NCBI RefSeq assembly: GCF_018260555.1
Contig: NZ_JAGLBB010000020.1
Coordinates: 1 to 44,429 of the forward strand
DNA from: Deinococcus sp.
Lineage (GTDB): Bacteria; Deinococcota; Deinococci; Deinococcales; Deinococcaceae
DNA: 44,429 nucleotides
Direction of reading: 5' to 3'
The stretch's first letter is position 1, and each line of letters opens with the position of its first letter. Of this stretch, positions 1-10,088 are shown in pieces. The notes beneath the pieces are model-generated. The model saw nothing but the letters and a program-made list of their open reading frames with translations. It was not told where the DNA came from and did not search any database. Both the position numbers and the translations under genes were made by a program.

Positions 1-911
1 ATGACCAGCCGTTCCAGGCTTTTCACATCCCGCAGCTTGGACGCTTCCAGCTCGAACAACCCGCTTTTCTCGTCCAGAAACCCTTCCTCGATCTGAAAAC
101 GCTCGCCGTACTCGCCAAAGGTTTCCACGCTGGTGGGCTCGTTGCTCACCACCTGCCATTGCTCTGGGTCGTCTGATGGACGACCCAGAACGACGTGCAC
201 CGGCCCAAATTGCCGTCCGGTCAGACGCACATGGTGAAAGCACGCCGTTTCCCTCGGTTGGAGTTTCACATCGCCGATCTTGCAGAGGCGCTGCCCGTCT
301 GGCGTGCTGAGGATCAGGGTGGATTTGATACGGATGCGGTAGGTCCATCCGCAGTGCTGGAGCCATGCCATCAGGTCGGTGTCGCAGAAACCCCGGTCCG
401 CCAGCAGGCGGACCTGACGGATTCCCACGAAGTCCAGGAGACCTTTGGCTTCTGCGAGCACGGGGAGCAATTCGTCTGTATCGACCTGGGCACTGGAATG
501 CTCGAGTACCCGGGACACCAGTGGAACAGCCCGCCCCCGGAAGAGGACGGATACCCGGATGAGGCAGAATTTCTCGAACAGGACGCTGGTATCCAGTGCG
601 AGGACCAGGGTGTCCTGGCCCCACTCGCGGAGTGCGCGGGTGATGATCGGACCGTAGAGCAGGCTCGGGTGAAGGTGCTTATTGCCTAACCAGCGTCGAA
701 AGCGGCGTTCGGTGCTCTGCGCGAACGCTGCGCGGGAGTGGACGTGAGGGAGCCAGAAGGAGGGTGTGCTGCGCCTGGAGAGCAGCATTCCTGTGACCAT
801 CCAGGCGAGGGTGTGGACGTTGCGGACGTCGTTCCACAGGGCACCCTGGAGATGAGGGAGGATGGCTTGGTAGAGTCGTGAGGCGTCCCCAGTGGCATTT
901 TCGGTCTTCAC
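1..911 (-). CDS. IS4-family transposase, 5' part (runs off left edge)
   Basis: The minus strand is open without a stop from a GTG at 911 to the window edge, about 303 residues. An in-frame TGA lies just upstream, so GTG 911 is the first usable start; no good Shine-Dalgarno is seen. The reading starts with LYQAILPHLQ followed by WNDVRNVHTLAWMVTGMLL, typical of IS4-group enzymes. The first catalytic Asp is in ALDTSVL, the second in LLADRGFCDTD, and the Glu lies in a perfect YREK signature, Y-2-R-3-E-6-K, within YGERFQIEEGFLDEK. All three DDE residues are therefore present and the frame is intact as far as it can be read. The enzyme cuts and moves its own insertion sequence. The 3' end and the far inverted repeat lie outside the window, so activity cannot be judged. 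Confidence 0.85.
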   Translation of the reverse strand, partial: MKTENATGDASRLYQAILPHLQGALWNDVRNVHTLAWMVTGMLLSRRSTPSFWLPHVHSRAAFAQSTERRFRRWLGNKHLHPSLLYGPIITRALREWGQDTLVLALDTSVLFEKFCLIRVSVLFRGRAVPLVSRVLEHSSAQVDTDELLPVLAEAKGLLDFVGIRQVRLLADRGFCDTDLMAWLQHCGWTYRIRIKSTLILSTPDGQRLCKIGDVKLQPRETACFHHVRLTGRQFGPVHVVLGRPSDDPEQWQVVSNEPTSVETFGEYGERFQIEEGFLDEKSGLFELEASKLRDVKSLERLV

Positions 912-915
912 AAAC

Positions 916-945
916 AGAAAGTGTCCCCTACCGGGGACGCTTTCT
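916..945. mobile_element. Inverted repeat at the transposase-proximal IS end
   Basis: AGAAAGTGTCCCC (916-928) faces GGGGACGCTTTCT (933-945), 13 bp with one G-T mismatch and a 4-base loop. It lies immediately upstream of the transposase start. It may mark the end of the element or form a hairpin that limits transcription from outside. The exact IS boundary and target duplication cannot be fixed because the other end is not in the window. Confidence 0.45.
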
Positions 946-1024
946 CATAATTTCTGTCAGGCGGTCAGGTCTCCCTGAGGCGCGCCGTCTTGCTTGCGGG
1001 CAGTATAGAGAGGAGAGTGGGCGC

Positions 1025-2059
1025 ATGTTGCCAAGGTTGAGGATGGGGCTGGCGCTGGTCCTGGGGGGTTTTCTGGTGGCCTGCGCGCCGCGCCTGACGG
1101 GCGCCGTGACCGTGACGGACGTGCGGGCGGCGCTCCCGGCCCTGCCCGCTGAGCGGCTGCGGGTGCTGGTGATGGGGGATCAGGGCACGGGGACGGAGGT
1201 GCAGCGGCGGGTGGCGGCGGCCATGCGGGAGGTCTGCGCGCGGGAGGGCTGTGACCTGGGGGTGGGGCTGGGGGATCACTTCTACCCGGCCGGGCCGAAG
1301 GACGCGTCCTCGCCGTTGTTCCGGGAGCGGTTCGCGGACGTGTACGGGCCGCTGGGCGTGCCGTTCCTGATGGTGCCGGGCAATCATGACGAGTCGTGGC
1401 TGGTGGGCGGTGACGGAGCAGACGCGCGTGGAGCGGAGGTTCAGGTGGCGTACTCGGCCCTGAATGCACAGTGGGTGATGCCGGGCCGGTCATACCGCGC
1501 GCCGGTCGGGGCGCTGGCGGAGTTCTTCGCGGTGGATACGACGCCGCTGGCCGCGTACCTGCCGGGCCTGCGCCCTGCGGAGCGGCCGGGTGGCGCGTGG
1601 GACGCCGCCCAGCGGGCGTGGCTTGCGGGCGCGGTGCGGGGCAGCGGGGCGCGCTGGCGGCTGGTGCTGGGGCATCACCCGCTCTTCAGTAACGGCAAGC
1701 ATGGGGACGCTGGCCGGTATGACAACCTGCCGCTGACATTCCAGAAGGGCGGCGCGGTGCGGGACCTGTACGGCGCGGCGTGCGGCGTGGCCGACATGAT
1801 TCTCAGCGGGCACGTACACGCGCTGGAAGTCTTCGCGCCGCAGCCGGGGTGCGCCGGTACCTGGACGGCCGTGTCGGGCGCGGCGGGTGAGGTGGGAGGC
1901 GGCCCGGTCAGCGCGCGCCCGGCGGCTTTTGCGGCGTTCGGTCAGCCGGGCTTCCTGCGCCTGGAAATCACGCCAGACACACTGACCGTCTGGGCGTACA
2001 CGGTGGCAGAGGACGGAGTGGTGACGGCGCGCCAGGCCGCCCGACTGCGCAAGGGGTGA
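1025..2059 (+). CDS. Exported metallophosphoesterase (ACP5/purple acid phosphatase-like lipoprotein)
   Basis: A 344-residue protein predicted to hydrolyse phosphate esters outside the cytoplasm. The N-terminus is a lipoprotein signal, LVLGGFLVAC, giving a lipidated Cys around residue 19. The calcineurin-like metal-binding motifs occur in order: GDQG, GLGDHFY, GNHD, LGHHPLFSNG and GHVHALE. The GDQG / GD-x-FY pattern is close to tartrate-resistant acid phosphatase type 5. The open frame extends further upstream to 878, but ATG 1025 is chosen because it has a GGAGAG ribosome site 8-13 bases upstream and opens directly into the signal peptide. The upstream extension overlaps the insertion sequence end. 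The next gene is convergent. The substrate is unknown. Confidence 0.85.
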   Translation: MLPRLRMGLALVLGGFLVACAPRLTGAVTVTDVRAALPALPAERLRVLVMGDQGTGTEVQRRVAAAMREVCAREGCDLGVGLGDHFYPAGPKDASSPLFRERFADVYGPLGVPFLMVPGNHDESWLVGGDGADARGAEVQVAYSALNAQWVMPGRSYRAPVGALAEFFAVDTTPLAAYLPGLRPAERPGGAWDAAQRAWLAGAVRGSGARWRLVLGHHPLFSNGKHGDAGRYDNLPLTFQKGGAVRDLYGAACGVADMILSGHVHALEVFAPQPGCAGTWTAVSGAAGEVGGGPVSARPAAFAAFGQPGFLRLEITPDTLTVWAYTVAEDGVVTARQAARLRKG

Positions 2060-2067
2060 TGGTCAAT

Positions 2068-2110
2068 GGTTGATGGTTGATAGAGGGGCTTCCTCCATCA
2101 ACCATCAACC
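2068..2110. terminator. Perfect 14 bp hairpin built from GGTTGAT heptamers
   Basis: GGTTGATGGTTGAT (2068-2081) pairs perfectly with ATCAACCATCAACC (2097-2110) around a 15-base loop, between two convergent genes. It has no clear T-run, so terminator is inferred from position. The arms are copies of the same TGATGGT heptamer found as a longer array at 36699-36747. Confidence 0.5.
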
Positions 2111-2128
2111 TTCTACTTTCGACGTGTT

Positions 2129-2374
2129 TTACAGGCCGGCTTCGGCCAGGAAGGCGTCGAGCTTCTGGGGGCGGAAGCCGCTGAGGCTGGCGGCCACGTC
2201 GCCGTGGACGAGCGTGGGGACGCTGCGACGCCCGCCGTTGACGCTCATCACGTACTGGGCAGCCTGTTCGTCCTGTTCGATGTTGATTTCCTCGAAGGCG
2301 AGGCCCTTGCCTGTCAGGGCGCGTTTGGTGGCGTGGCAGTCGGGGCACCAGCTGGTCGTGTACATCTTGATCAT
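2129..2374 (-). CDS. Glutaredoxin-like thiol-disulfide protein (mycoredoxin-type)
   Basis: An 81-residue single-domain thioredoxin-fold protein starting MIKMYTTSWCPDC. The CPDC motif at residues 10-13 is the redox centre, and RRSVPTLVHGD supplies the conserved cis-Pro typical of glutaredoxins. The likely role is reducing mixed disulfides in the cytoplasm, using low-molecular-weight thiols. Deinococcus makes bacillithiol, so a bacilliredoxin/mycoredoxin-like role is possible, but this is inference. ATG 2374 is chosen over an upstream extension in the same frame because AAGGAGA lies just ahead of it and the fold begins there. The gene is convergent with the phosphoesterase. Confidence 0.85.
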   Translation of the reverse strand: MIKMYTTSWCPDCHATKRALTGKGLAFEEINIEQDEQAAQYVMSVNGGRRSVPTLVHGDVAASLSGFRPQKLDAFLAEAGL

Positions 2375-2737
2375 GGGGTCTCCTTGGTGGTGGGCCGGGA
2401 TGATCCGACCCGGATCGCAGTCCAGTTTATAAAATAAAGCATGTGCGGAATTGGGATGCGGGCAACAATGCAACCCGCTGGCACGCAGATACCCCCTCAT
2501 ACGGACTCCGGGTTGAAGAGGCTGCGAAGACCGTTCCATCCAAGCCAAGCGAGTGGGAACCGAAGCGGGTTCCGGACATGGAGCGGACCCGCAGAGCCAC
2601 GCCGCAGAGCGAGTGGAAGGAGAGCGGGCTGTCAGGCGGGCCACTGCCGGGCGGAACGTCCGTACAGGAGCGCGGCCTACCCCGGTTCAGGGCAGGCCGC
2701 GTTCGGTGTACTCAGCGGTGGGTGTGCTGAGCGGGGG
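2375..2737. other. Intergenic region between infC and the glutaredoxin gene
   Basis: I see no convincing gene here; the open frames on the plus strand lack ribosome sites and run into infC antisense. Around 2498-2580 the sequence holds fragments (catacggactccggg, gttccatccaagc) also seen in the repeat element near 28991, so it may hold a decayed copy of that family. Confidence 0.4.
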
Positions 2738-3406
<669 letters not shown>

Positions 3407-3450
3407 CACCTCTTACGCGCCCGGTGCACGCTGGCCATCCGGGCGGCTGT

Positions 3451-3471
3451 CGCCCGCGCAGTTCGCGGGCG
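3451..3471 (-). promoter_or_regulatory. Hairpin in the infC 5' leader
   Basis: CGCCCGCG (3451-3458) and CGCGGGCG (3464-3471) form a perfect 8 bp stem with a 5-base loop, 45-65 bases upstream of the infC start. A TAGACT -10-like box lies at 3487-3482 on the minus strand, so the hairpin would be at the beginning of the transcript. A regulatory role is inferred only. Confidence 0.35.
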
Positions 3472-3568
3472 AATGAATTTCAGTCTATCACGCAGGGTGA
3501 CGGCGCCGGACCCGGCGGGCTTCTGGCGGGCTGTGGGCATGAGCCGTTCCTCAACTTCCGGCCCTGTC

Positions 3569-3618
3569 GCTCTACTCGGGTTGAAAGGTGTGCAGACTCA
3601 TTCAACCTGAGTAGAGCG
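3569..3618. repeat. 18 bp inverted repeat
   Basis: The arms 3569-3586 (cgctctactcgggttgaa) and 3601-3618 (ttcaacctgagtagagcg) are complementary except for one position, around a 14-base loop. There is no T-run, so this does not look like a simple terminator. It could be a REP-like palindrome. Confidence 0.55.
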
Positions 3619-3849
3619 AGCAAGGAAGAAGCCGGTTGCAGGCGGGAAGTTGGCAAGCTGGTGCCGACCTGCGCGCGCACGTTCTCGTGTCGCTGGCCGA
3701 GGCGCGCGCGCGGCGCGGCCAGCCCCGGCCACCGCGCCGGTCCCCGGACCCGCTCCCACCCCGGGCGGGCCGCTGCCACTTTCCACCCAAAACCCGGCCT
3801 GAAACGCGCTGGCGTAGGCGTCCGGCGGGTGCGGGGGCAACACTTATCC

Positions 3850-3879
3850 TTGACGTACCAGGGACACAAACCCTAGCAT
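3850..3879 (+). promoter_or_regulatory. Promoter of the Nudix/NrtR gene
   Basis: TTGACG (3850-3855), an 18-base spacer and TAGCAT (3874-3879). Initiation about 7 bases downstream falls on the ATG at 3886, which predicts a leaderless mRNA. No Shine-Dalgarno is present. Confidence 0.6.
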
Positions 3880-3885
3880 TCAGGG

Positions 3886-4563
3886 ATGAACTCCCTCGCC
3901 CTTCCCCCGCAGGCCACGCAGGTTGGCCTGGCGGTGGATATCGCCGCCTTTGCCATGCACGCCGGAGAACTGATGGTGCTGCTGGTGCAGCGCGGCGAAC
4001 TGCCGCACGCCCGTGACTGGGCGCTGCCCGGCGGGTTCGTCCACCCTGGCGAGGAACTGCATGAGGCCGCGCTGCGCGAACTGCGCACCGAGACGAGCGT
4101 GGAACTCGAACCCCGGCACCTCGAACAGTTCTTCACATTCGGGGAGGTCAACCGCGACCCGCGCGGCCGGATCGTCAGCGTCGCGCACCTCGCAGTGCTG
4201 CCTCACGGGACGGTCAGTGTCAGCGGCGGCGGGCACACCCTGGGGGCCGAGTGGGTCAGCGCGCACAGCCCGCCCCGCCTCGCCTTCGATCACCAGGCGA
4301 TCCTGGACCGCGCCCTGGCCCGGCTGCAACTGCGTCTGGAGTACGCGAACCTGGCGCTGGAATTCCTGCCCGATACCTTCACGCTGCCCGAATTGCAGGG
4401 CGTGTTCGAGGCGATCCTGAACCGCAAACTGGACAAACGCAACTTCCGTAAGCGGTTGCTGTCGCAGGGCACTCTGACTGTCAGCGGCGAGCGCCGCAGC
4501 GGCGTGGGCCGTCCCGCGCAACTGTACCGCCGCGCCAAGGGCACCCGCACGCCCGCGCTATGA
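3886..4563 (+). CDS. NrtR-like Nudix regulator (Nudix domain plus winged helix)
   Basis: A 225-residue protein with an N-terminal Nudix fold (about 10-140) and a C-terminal winged-helix domain (about 150-215; FTLPELQGVFEAILNRKLDKRNFRKRLL then VGRPAQLYR, split here by a short loop). This is the architecture of NrtR, a repressor of NAD-metabolism genes that senses ADP-ribose. The Nudix box is degenerate: G-x5-E-x7-RE-L is kept, but the following E-E-x-G-U becomes T-E-T-S-V. That fits a ligand sensor with little or no hydrolase activity, though catalysis cannot be excluded. The target operon is not visible; neighbours are a small membrane protein and ybaB-recR. The start is set by a leaderless-type promoter. 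Confidence 0.8.
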   Translation: MNSLALPPQATQVGLAVDIAAFAMHAGELMVLLVQRGELPHARDWALPGGFVHPGEELHEAALRELRTETSVELEPRHLEQFFTFGEVNRDPRGRIVSVAHLAVLPHGTVSVSGGGHTLGAEWVSAHSPPRLAFDHQAILDRALARLQLRLEYANLALEFLPDTFTLPELQGVFEAILNRKLDKRNFRKRLLSQGTLTVSGERRSGVGRPAQLYRRAKGTRTPAL

Positions 4564-4607
4564 GGGCCCGGCGCTCAGTTTCGCCCTACCGCGCCCGGTA
4601 GGGGTGC

Positions 4608-4613
4608 TACAAC
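4608..4613 (+). promoter_or_regulatory. -10 box (TACAAC), leaderless type
   Basis: TACAAC ends 7 bases before the ATG at 4620, with no Shine-Dalgarno between them. Confidence 0.4.
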
Positions 4614-4619
4614 AGCCGC

Positions 4620-4835
4620 ATGATCATCGGTGGACTGTTCCTGCTGGGCACGCTGCTGTTCATCCTCAGTGCCGTGCTGGGCGGCGACACCCTCAGCCGC
4701 GTGCCGGGTTTCCTGAGCCTGATCACCCTGGCAGTTGCGGGGACACTGGGGCTGATGGGTCTGGGCCGCGCGGTCGGGATCGCCTCGCTGCTGCTGGGCG
4801 GCGTGGTGGCGGCGCTCCTGTTCGGGTGGCTCTAG
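4620..4835 (+). CDS. Small membrane protein, unknown function
   Basis: A 71-residue hydrophobic protein. Two or three membrane segments can be seen: GLFLLGTLLFILSAVLG (about 4-20), a middle segment around FLSLITLAVAGTLGLMGLG, and SLLLGGVVAALLFGWL at the end. It has no catalytic motif, and I do not recognise a named family. The ATG at 4620 is supported by a TACAAC box 7 bases upstream. It lies in the same orientation between the NrtR-like gene and ybaB but has its own promoter-like signal. Codon use is like that of its neighbours, with GC-rich third positions, which supports it being real. Confidence 0.65.
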   Translation: MIIGGLFLLGTLLFILSAVLGGDTLSRVPGFLSLITLAVAGTLGLMGLGRAVGIASLLLGGVVAALLFGWL

Positions 4836-4950
4836 CACACCCGTCAGGAAAATCTGTTCTGGCCCGTATCAGGAATCCTTCTTCTCCCTGTGTGCATTCA
4901 GAGGAGTCCTTCAGGAGCCGCGCGCCACCTTCTGGCCCCCTGCGGCCCGT

Positions 4951-4956
4951 TAGACT
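4951..4956 (+). promoter_or_regulatory. -10 box (TAGACT) of ybaB-recR, leaderless type
   Basis: TAGACT ends 8 bases before the ATG at 4964, placing the predicted transcript start at or next to the start codon. Confidence 0.5.
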
Positions 4957-4963
4957 GCGTGTC

Positions 4964-5254
4964 ATGGACATGAAGAAGCTGATGAAGCAGATGCAGCAGG
5001 CGCAGGCCGCCGCTGCGAAGATTCAGGACGATCTGGCGGCCAAGAGCGTGGAAGGCAGCGCCAGCGGACTGGTGACCGTCACCATGAACGGGCACGGGAA
5101 GGTCACGGCCCTGAAGATCAAGCCCGAGGCCGTGGACCCGGACGACGTGGAAGCCCTGGAGGACCTGATTCTGGTGGCCGTGCAGGACGCGGGCGCCAAG
5201 GCCGACGCCCTGCAGCAGGACGCCACGCGCGGACTGGGCATCCCCGGACTCTGA
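4964..5254 (+). CDS. ybaB: YbaB/EbfC family nucleoid-associated protein
   Basis: A 96-residue DNA-binding protein that forms tweezer-shaped dimers and coats the nucleoid. It has the family form: an N-terminal helix MDMKKLMKQMQQAQAAAAKIQ, the beta region SGLVTVTMNGHGKVTALKI, and a C-terminal helix after DPDDVEALEDLILVAVQDA. Its length matches the family. It lies 7 bases upstream of recR in the same direction, the widespread ybaB-recR pairing often preceded by dnaX; dnaX is not here. The start follows a leaderless-type -10 box. The pair probably acts in nucleoid organisation and gap repair, which fits a radiation-resistant genus, although both genes are common in bacteria. Confidence 0.9.
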   Translation: MDMKKLMKQMQQAQAAAAKIQDDLAAKSVEGSASGLVTVTMNGHGKVTALKIKPEAVDPDDVEALEDLILVAVQDAGAKADALQQDATRGLGIPGL

Positions 5255-5261
5255 GGCGCGC

Positions 5262-5870
<609 letters not shown>

Positions 5871-5871
5871 C

Positions 5872-5914
5872 AGCCCCCCCACCCAACCCTCGCTCCATGG
5901 GGTGGGGGCTTTTT
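5872..5914 (+). terminator. Rho-independent terminator after recR
   Basis: AGCCCCCCCACCC (from 5872) pairs with GGGTGGGGGCT (5900-5910) and is followed by TTTT. The loop is about 15 bases. Confidence 0.75.
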
Positions 5915-5939
5915 ACTGTTCCTGCCCGCCGCTTATAGG

Positions 5940-6030
5940 AACTGCGGCTCCATACCGCGGAGGGGCGCCTGCCCTTCCTCGCGTCCGCTCGGATTGATTC
6001 GGGACTGCACCGAATCAATCCCAGTCCGTA
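5940..6030 (+). repeat. Dispersed palindromic element, copy A
   Basis: Shares ctccataccgcg-rich, cgtccgctcggattgattc and actgcaccgaatcaatc segments, in the same order, with 29022-29110, and in reverse orientation with 30066-30166. An internal gattgattc / gaatcaatc inverted repeat would fold as a hairpin. It sits between recR and the convergent deacetylase gene. Confidence 0.75.
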
Positions 6031-6753
6031 CTACCCCCCGTAACTGCCGCGCAGCCGCGCCCAGCCTTCTCTCAGGCCGATGCGGCGGGGGCGCAGGTCG
6101 TTCAGGGTGACGGGCTCCAGGCCGCGTCCGCGCAGGCCGGTCAGCAGGGCGCTCAGGAGCTCGGGGGTCACCTGGGGGCCGTCGTGCAGCAGAATCACGC
6201 TGCCCGGGCGGGTGCGGGCCAGGGTCTGTGCGGCCAGTTGCGCGGCGGGCTGGGCGGTCCAGTCGCGGCTTTCCACGTCCCACAGGGCAATCTGGCGACC
6301 ACTGCGGCGGGCCAGCAGGCGGGTCAGGGGACTGTGCCCGCCGTAAGGTGGGCGGTACAGGTGCGGGCCGCGCTGACCCGCGCGGGGGTGCCACGCGACC
6401 TGCGCGTACTCCTGCCAGGGGGGCAGCAGCAGGGCGTGGCGGTGCCAGCGGCCGTGCGCTTCGACCTGATGCCCGGCCGCGTGCAGGGCGCGGAGCTCTC
6501 CGGGGTGGGCGCGGCAGGCGGGCGCAGTCACGAAGAATGTGGCGGGGGCGCCGTGGACGGCCAGGACGGCCAGCAGCGCGGGGGTGCGGGGGCCCGGGCC
6601 GTCGTCGAAGGTCAGGGCGACGAGGGGCGCGTGGCGGGAGCCGGGGCCCCGGGCGCCCAGTCCGGCGGCGCGGAACAGCAGGTCCGTCAGGGCCAGCACG
6701 CCCAGGCCACCGACCACCCAGGTCAGCGCCCGGCGCGCCTGTGAGCGCTTCAG
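6031..6753 (-). CDS. Polysaccharide deacetylase (NodB fold)
   Basis: A carbohydrate esterase family 4 protein, predicted to remove N-acetyl groups from envelope glycan outside the membrane. The NodB motifs are in order: TFDDGPGPRTP (motif 1), EAHGRWHRH (motif 2, H-x3-H), YRPPYG (motif 3), DVESRDW (motif 4) and ILLHD (motif 5). A hydrophobic segment WVVGGLGVLALTDLLF precedes the catalytic domain and can act as a signal anchor. The start is uncertain. The coding frame has no ATG near the domain start. A CTG at 6753 overlaps the TGA of the upstream MFS gene as CTGA, and a GTG about 12 codons further in is the alternative. The overlap suggests translational coupling with the MFS transporter gene. 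Confidence 0.8.
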   Translation of the reverse strand: MKRSQARRALTWVVGGLGVLALTDLLFRAAGLGARGPGSRHAPLVALTFDDGPGPRTPALLAVLAVHGAPATFFVTAPACRAHPGELRALHAAGHQVEAHGRWHRHALLLPPWQEYAQVAWHPRAGQRGPHLYRPPYGGHSPLTRLLARRSGRQIALWDVESRDWTAQPAAQLAAQTLARTRPGSVILLHDGPQVTPELLSALLTGLRGRGLEPVTLNDLRPRRIGLREGWARLRGSYGG

Positions 6754-7985
6754 GAGATCGCCTTGCCCGCGCCTGCCTCCGGTCCGCTGGTCTGCCGGGC
6801 GGGCGGGAAGGCGTGGCGGAACAGGACGTAGAAGACGGTGGCCAGCAGCGCCAGCAGCGCGCCCAGCGCGAAGGGGCCGCGCGCGCCGAGCTGCACGAAG
6901 GCCAGGGTGCCCAGCAGCGGTCCGACGGCCGTGCCGATGTTCTCCAGGGTCATCAGGACGCCCCACGCGGCGGGACGCTGCGGCTCGGGCAGCGTGCGGG
7001 TGACCAGGGCCCCCCAGCCGGGTTGCACGCCAGCAAAGCCCAACCCGACGAGCGCGGCCAGCGGGAACAGCGCCCAGGTGGGCGGCAACAGGGCGATGCC
7101 GCCCATGCCGAGTGCGATCAGGCCGAACCCGGCGGTCAGGGTCAGGGTGGCGCGGCCCTGGTCAGCGACCTTCCCGATGAACGGGAGACTGCCGAACGCG
7201 GCCGCCCCACCTGTGACCAGAATGGCGATCATGGTCCAGTACGTCAGGTTCAGGTCGTCGGTCACGCGGAACAGCACCTGTCCGAACAGTGAGAGCGTGA
7301 CGGTCTGCATCAGCGCGGCGGGCAGCAGGGGGCGCAGGCGGCGCAGCACCTCGCGGCGCGCCTGGGTGTTCATGACCTCGCGGGCGGGACCACGAACGGC
7401 GCGCGCAGGCAGCAGGAAGGCCGCTAGCAGCGACAGGGCCAGCACCCCCAGGCCAAGCAGGTACACGCCCTGCAGGGGCGCGGCGCGCAGCGTGCCGAAC
7501 AGGAAGTACCCCAGGCCGATGAACGGCAGGATCACCATGGACACGGCGGTCAGGGCGCGTCCCTGCATGCCGTCCGGGGTGGAGTCGGCCGTGAGGTTCA
7601 TGGCGCCGGGCCACGCCGCGCTGAAGCCCACGCCGTGAAGCGCGGCGATCAGCAGCAGGGCCCAGCCGGCGTGCGCGGCGGGCAGCAGGGCCAGGGCCAG
7701 CAGGCTCAGGGCCGCTCCCGCGATCATGACCGGGCGCAGGCCGTAGCGGGCGATCAGCAGTCCGGCGGGGCCGCGCATGACGGTATCCGCGCCGATGTGC
7801 AGCGCCCACGCCAGGCCCACCACGGACGGCGTGATGCCCAGGGCGTTCTGCGCCGACGCGCTCTGCCCCAGGTAAGACAGGTACAGGCCCGAGCGGAGCA
7901 TCTCCGCGCAGGCCAGCGAGAACGCGGCGGCGAACACGGCGCGCGCGGTGCCGGGGCGCAGCGGCAGGCGGTCCCGGAGGGTCAC
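6750..7985 (-). CDS. MFS transporter
   Basis: A 411-residue, 12-segment major facilitator protein. Repeated hydrophobic helices run the length of the protein, and the charged loop GLRPVMIAGAALSLLALALLPA after LLIARYG resembles the MFS motif A region between helices 2 and 3. The substrate cannot be read from sequence; drug/metabolite exporters of this size are common. The start is GTG at 7985, beginning MTLRDRLPLRPGTARAVF. It is translated toward the deacetylase gene, which it overlaps by 4 bases, so the two are likely one operon. The glycosyltransferase gene at 8081 is divergent. A role in moving an envelope precursor or glycolipid is possible only by context. Confidence 0.8.
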   Translation of the reverse strand: MTLRDRLPLRPGTARAVFAAAFSLACAEMLRSGLYLSYLGQSASAQNALGITPSVVGLAWALHIGADTVMRGPAGLLIARYGLRPVMIAGAALSLLALALLPAAHAGWALLLIAALHGVGFSAAWPGAMNLTADSTPDGMQGRALTAVSMVILPFIGLGYFLFGTLRAAPLQGVYLLGLGVLALSLLAAFLLPARAVRGPAREVMNTQARREVLRRLRPLLPAALMQTVTLSLFGQVLFRVTDDLNLTYWTMIAILVTGGAAAFGSLPFIGKVADQGRATLTLTAGFGLIALGMGGIALLPPTWALFPLAALVGLGFAGVQPGWGALVTRTLPEPQRPAAWGVLMTLENIGTAVGPLLGTLAFVQLGARGPFALGALLALLATVFYVLFRHAFPPARQTSGPEAGAGKAIS

Positions 7986-8068
7986 GGCGCCCGCCCGCCT
8001 GACGCCAGCGCGGGCGCCCCCGGCCGCGCGGTCCTCATGAACCCGACTTGAAGGGAGTGCGGGCCTGC

Positions 8069-8074
8069 TAGCCT
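8069..8074 (+). promoter_or_regulatory. -10 box (TAGCCT) of the GT2 gene, leaderless type
   Basis: TAGCCT ends 7 bases before GTG 8081; CTTGAA at 8047-8052 could serve as -35 with a 16-base spacer. Confidence 0.5.
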
Positions 8075-8714
8075 GTGCGCGTGCCCGGATTCACCGTCGT
8101 CATTCCCGCCCGCAACGAGGAGGTCTACCTGCCCCTGACGCTGCGCGCGCTGGCAGGGCAGCGCCACGCGCCCGACGAGGTGATCGTGGTGGACAACGGC
8201 AGCACCGACCGGACCGTGCAGGTCGCGCGGGACTGGGGCGCCACTGTGCTGCGCTGCGAGCGGCCCGGCGTGGCCTACACCCGCCAGATGGGGCTGGAGG
8301 CGGCCAGAAGCGAGTGGGTCGCCACGACCGACGCGGACTCGCTGCCCAGTCCGCAGTGGCTGGAGAAACTCAGTGAGGCCGCGCCGGGCCGGGTGGCCCT
8401 GTACGGGCCCATGCGGTTTTGCGGGGTCGCGCCGCACTGGTCGCGCCTGTCGGGCGCCGGGTACAGCGCGTTCCTGCATGTCTGCCGGTTGCTGGGCAAA
8501 CCGAATCTGGCAGGCGCGAACATGGCGTACTCGCGAGAGGCGGCGCTGCTGACCGGCGGGTACGCGGAGGTAGAAGCCTACGAGGACGTGATCCTGGGTC
8601 AGGCCCTGGCGCGGCTGGGCGAGGTGGCGTTCGTGCCGGGCGCGCTCGTAGAGACCAGTGCGCGCCGCCTGGACCGGGGCGTGCTGCCCTTCGCGTGGCA
8701 GCACCTGCGCAACA

Positions 8715-9896
<1,182 letters not shown>

Positions 9897-10076
9897 GCGC
9901 GGCCGCCGCGTGGGCCGGTCATCCGGAGCCCGTACAAGTTAAAGGAGTCCTGAGGCATCGCTCTGAGGAGCATACGACGCCGAACATGAGAGTGTCGCCC
10001 AACTTGCGGTGGATACCCCCACCACCCTGCCCTGCACGCGGTCCCCGCAGGCAGGGCGGACCGCGGCGCATGGGGT

Positions 10077-10082
10077 AGATTT
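10077..10082 (+). promoter_or_regulatory. -10 box (TAGATT), leaderless type
   Basis: TAGATT ends 7 bases before the ATG at 10089; no Shine-Dalgarno between. Confidence 0.45.
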
Positions 10083-10088
10083 CACCCC

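Larger units (their letters stand above)
3407..3885. other. Divergent intergenic region between infC and the Nudix gene
   Basis: About 480 bases without a supported gene. It holds the infC leader, a long inverted repeat at 3569-3618, a GC-rich stretch around 3690-3790 and the Nudix-gene promoter at 3850-3879. Confidence 0.5.

Noticed and set aside
195..689. A plus-strand open frame opposite the transposase
   Set aside because: The minus strand has intact DDE and YREK motifs; this frame has no family resemblance.
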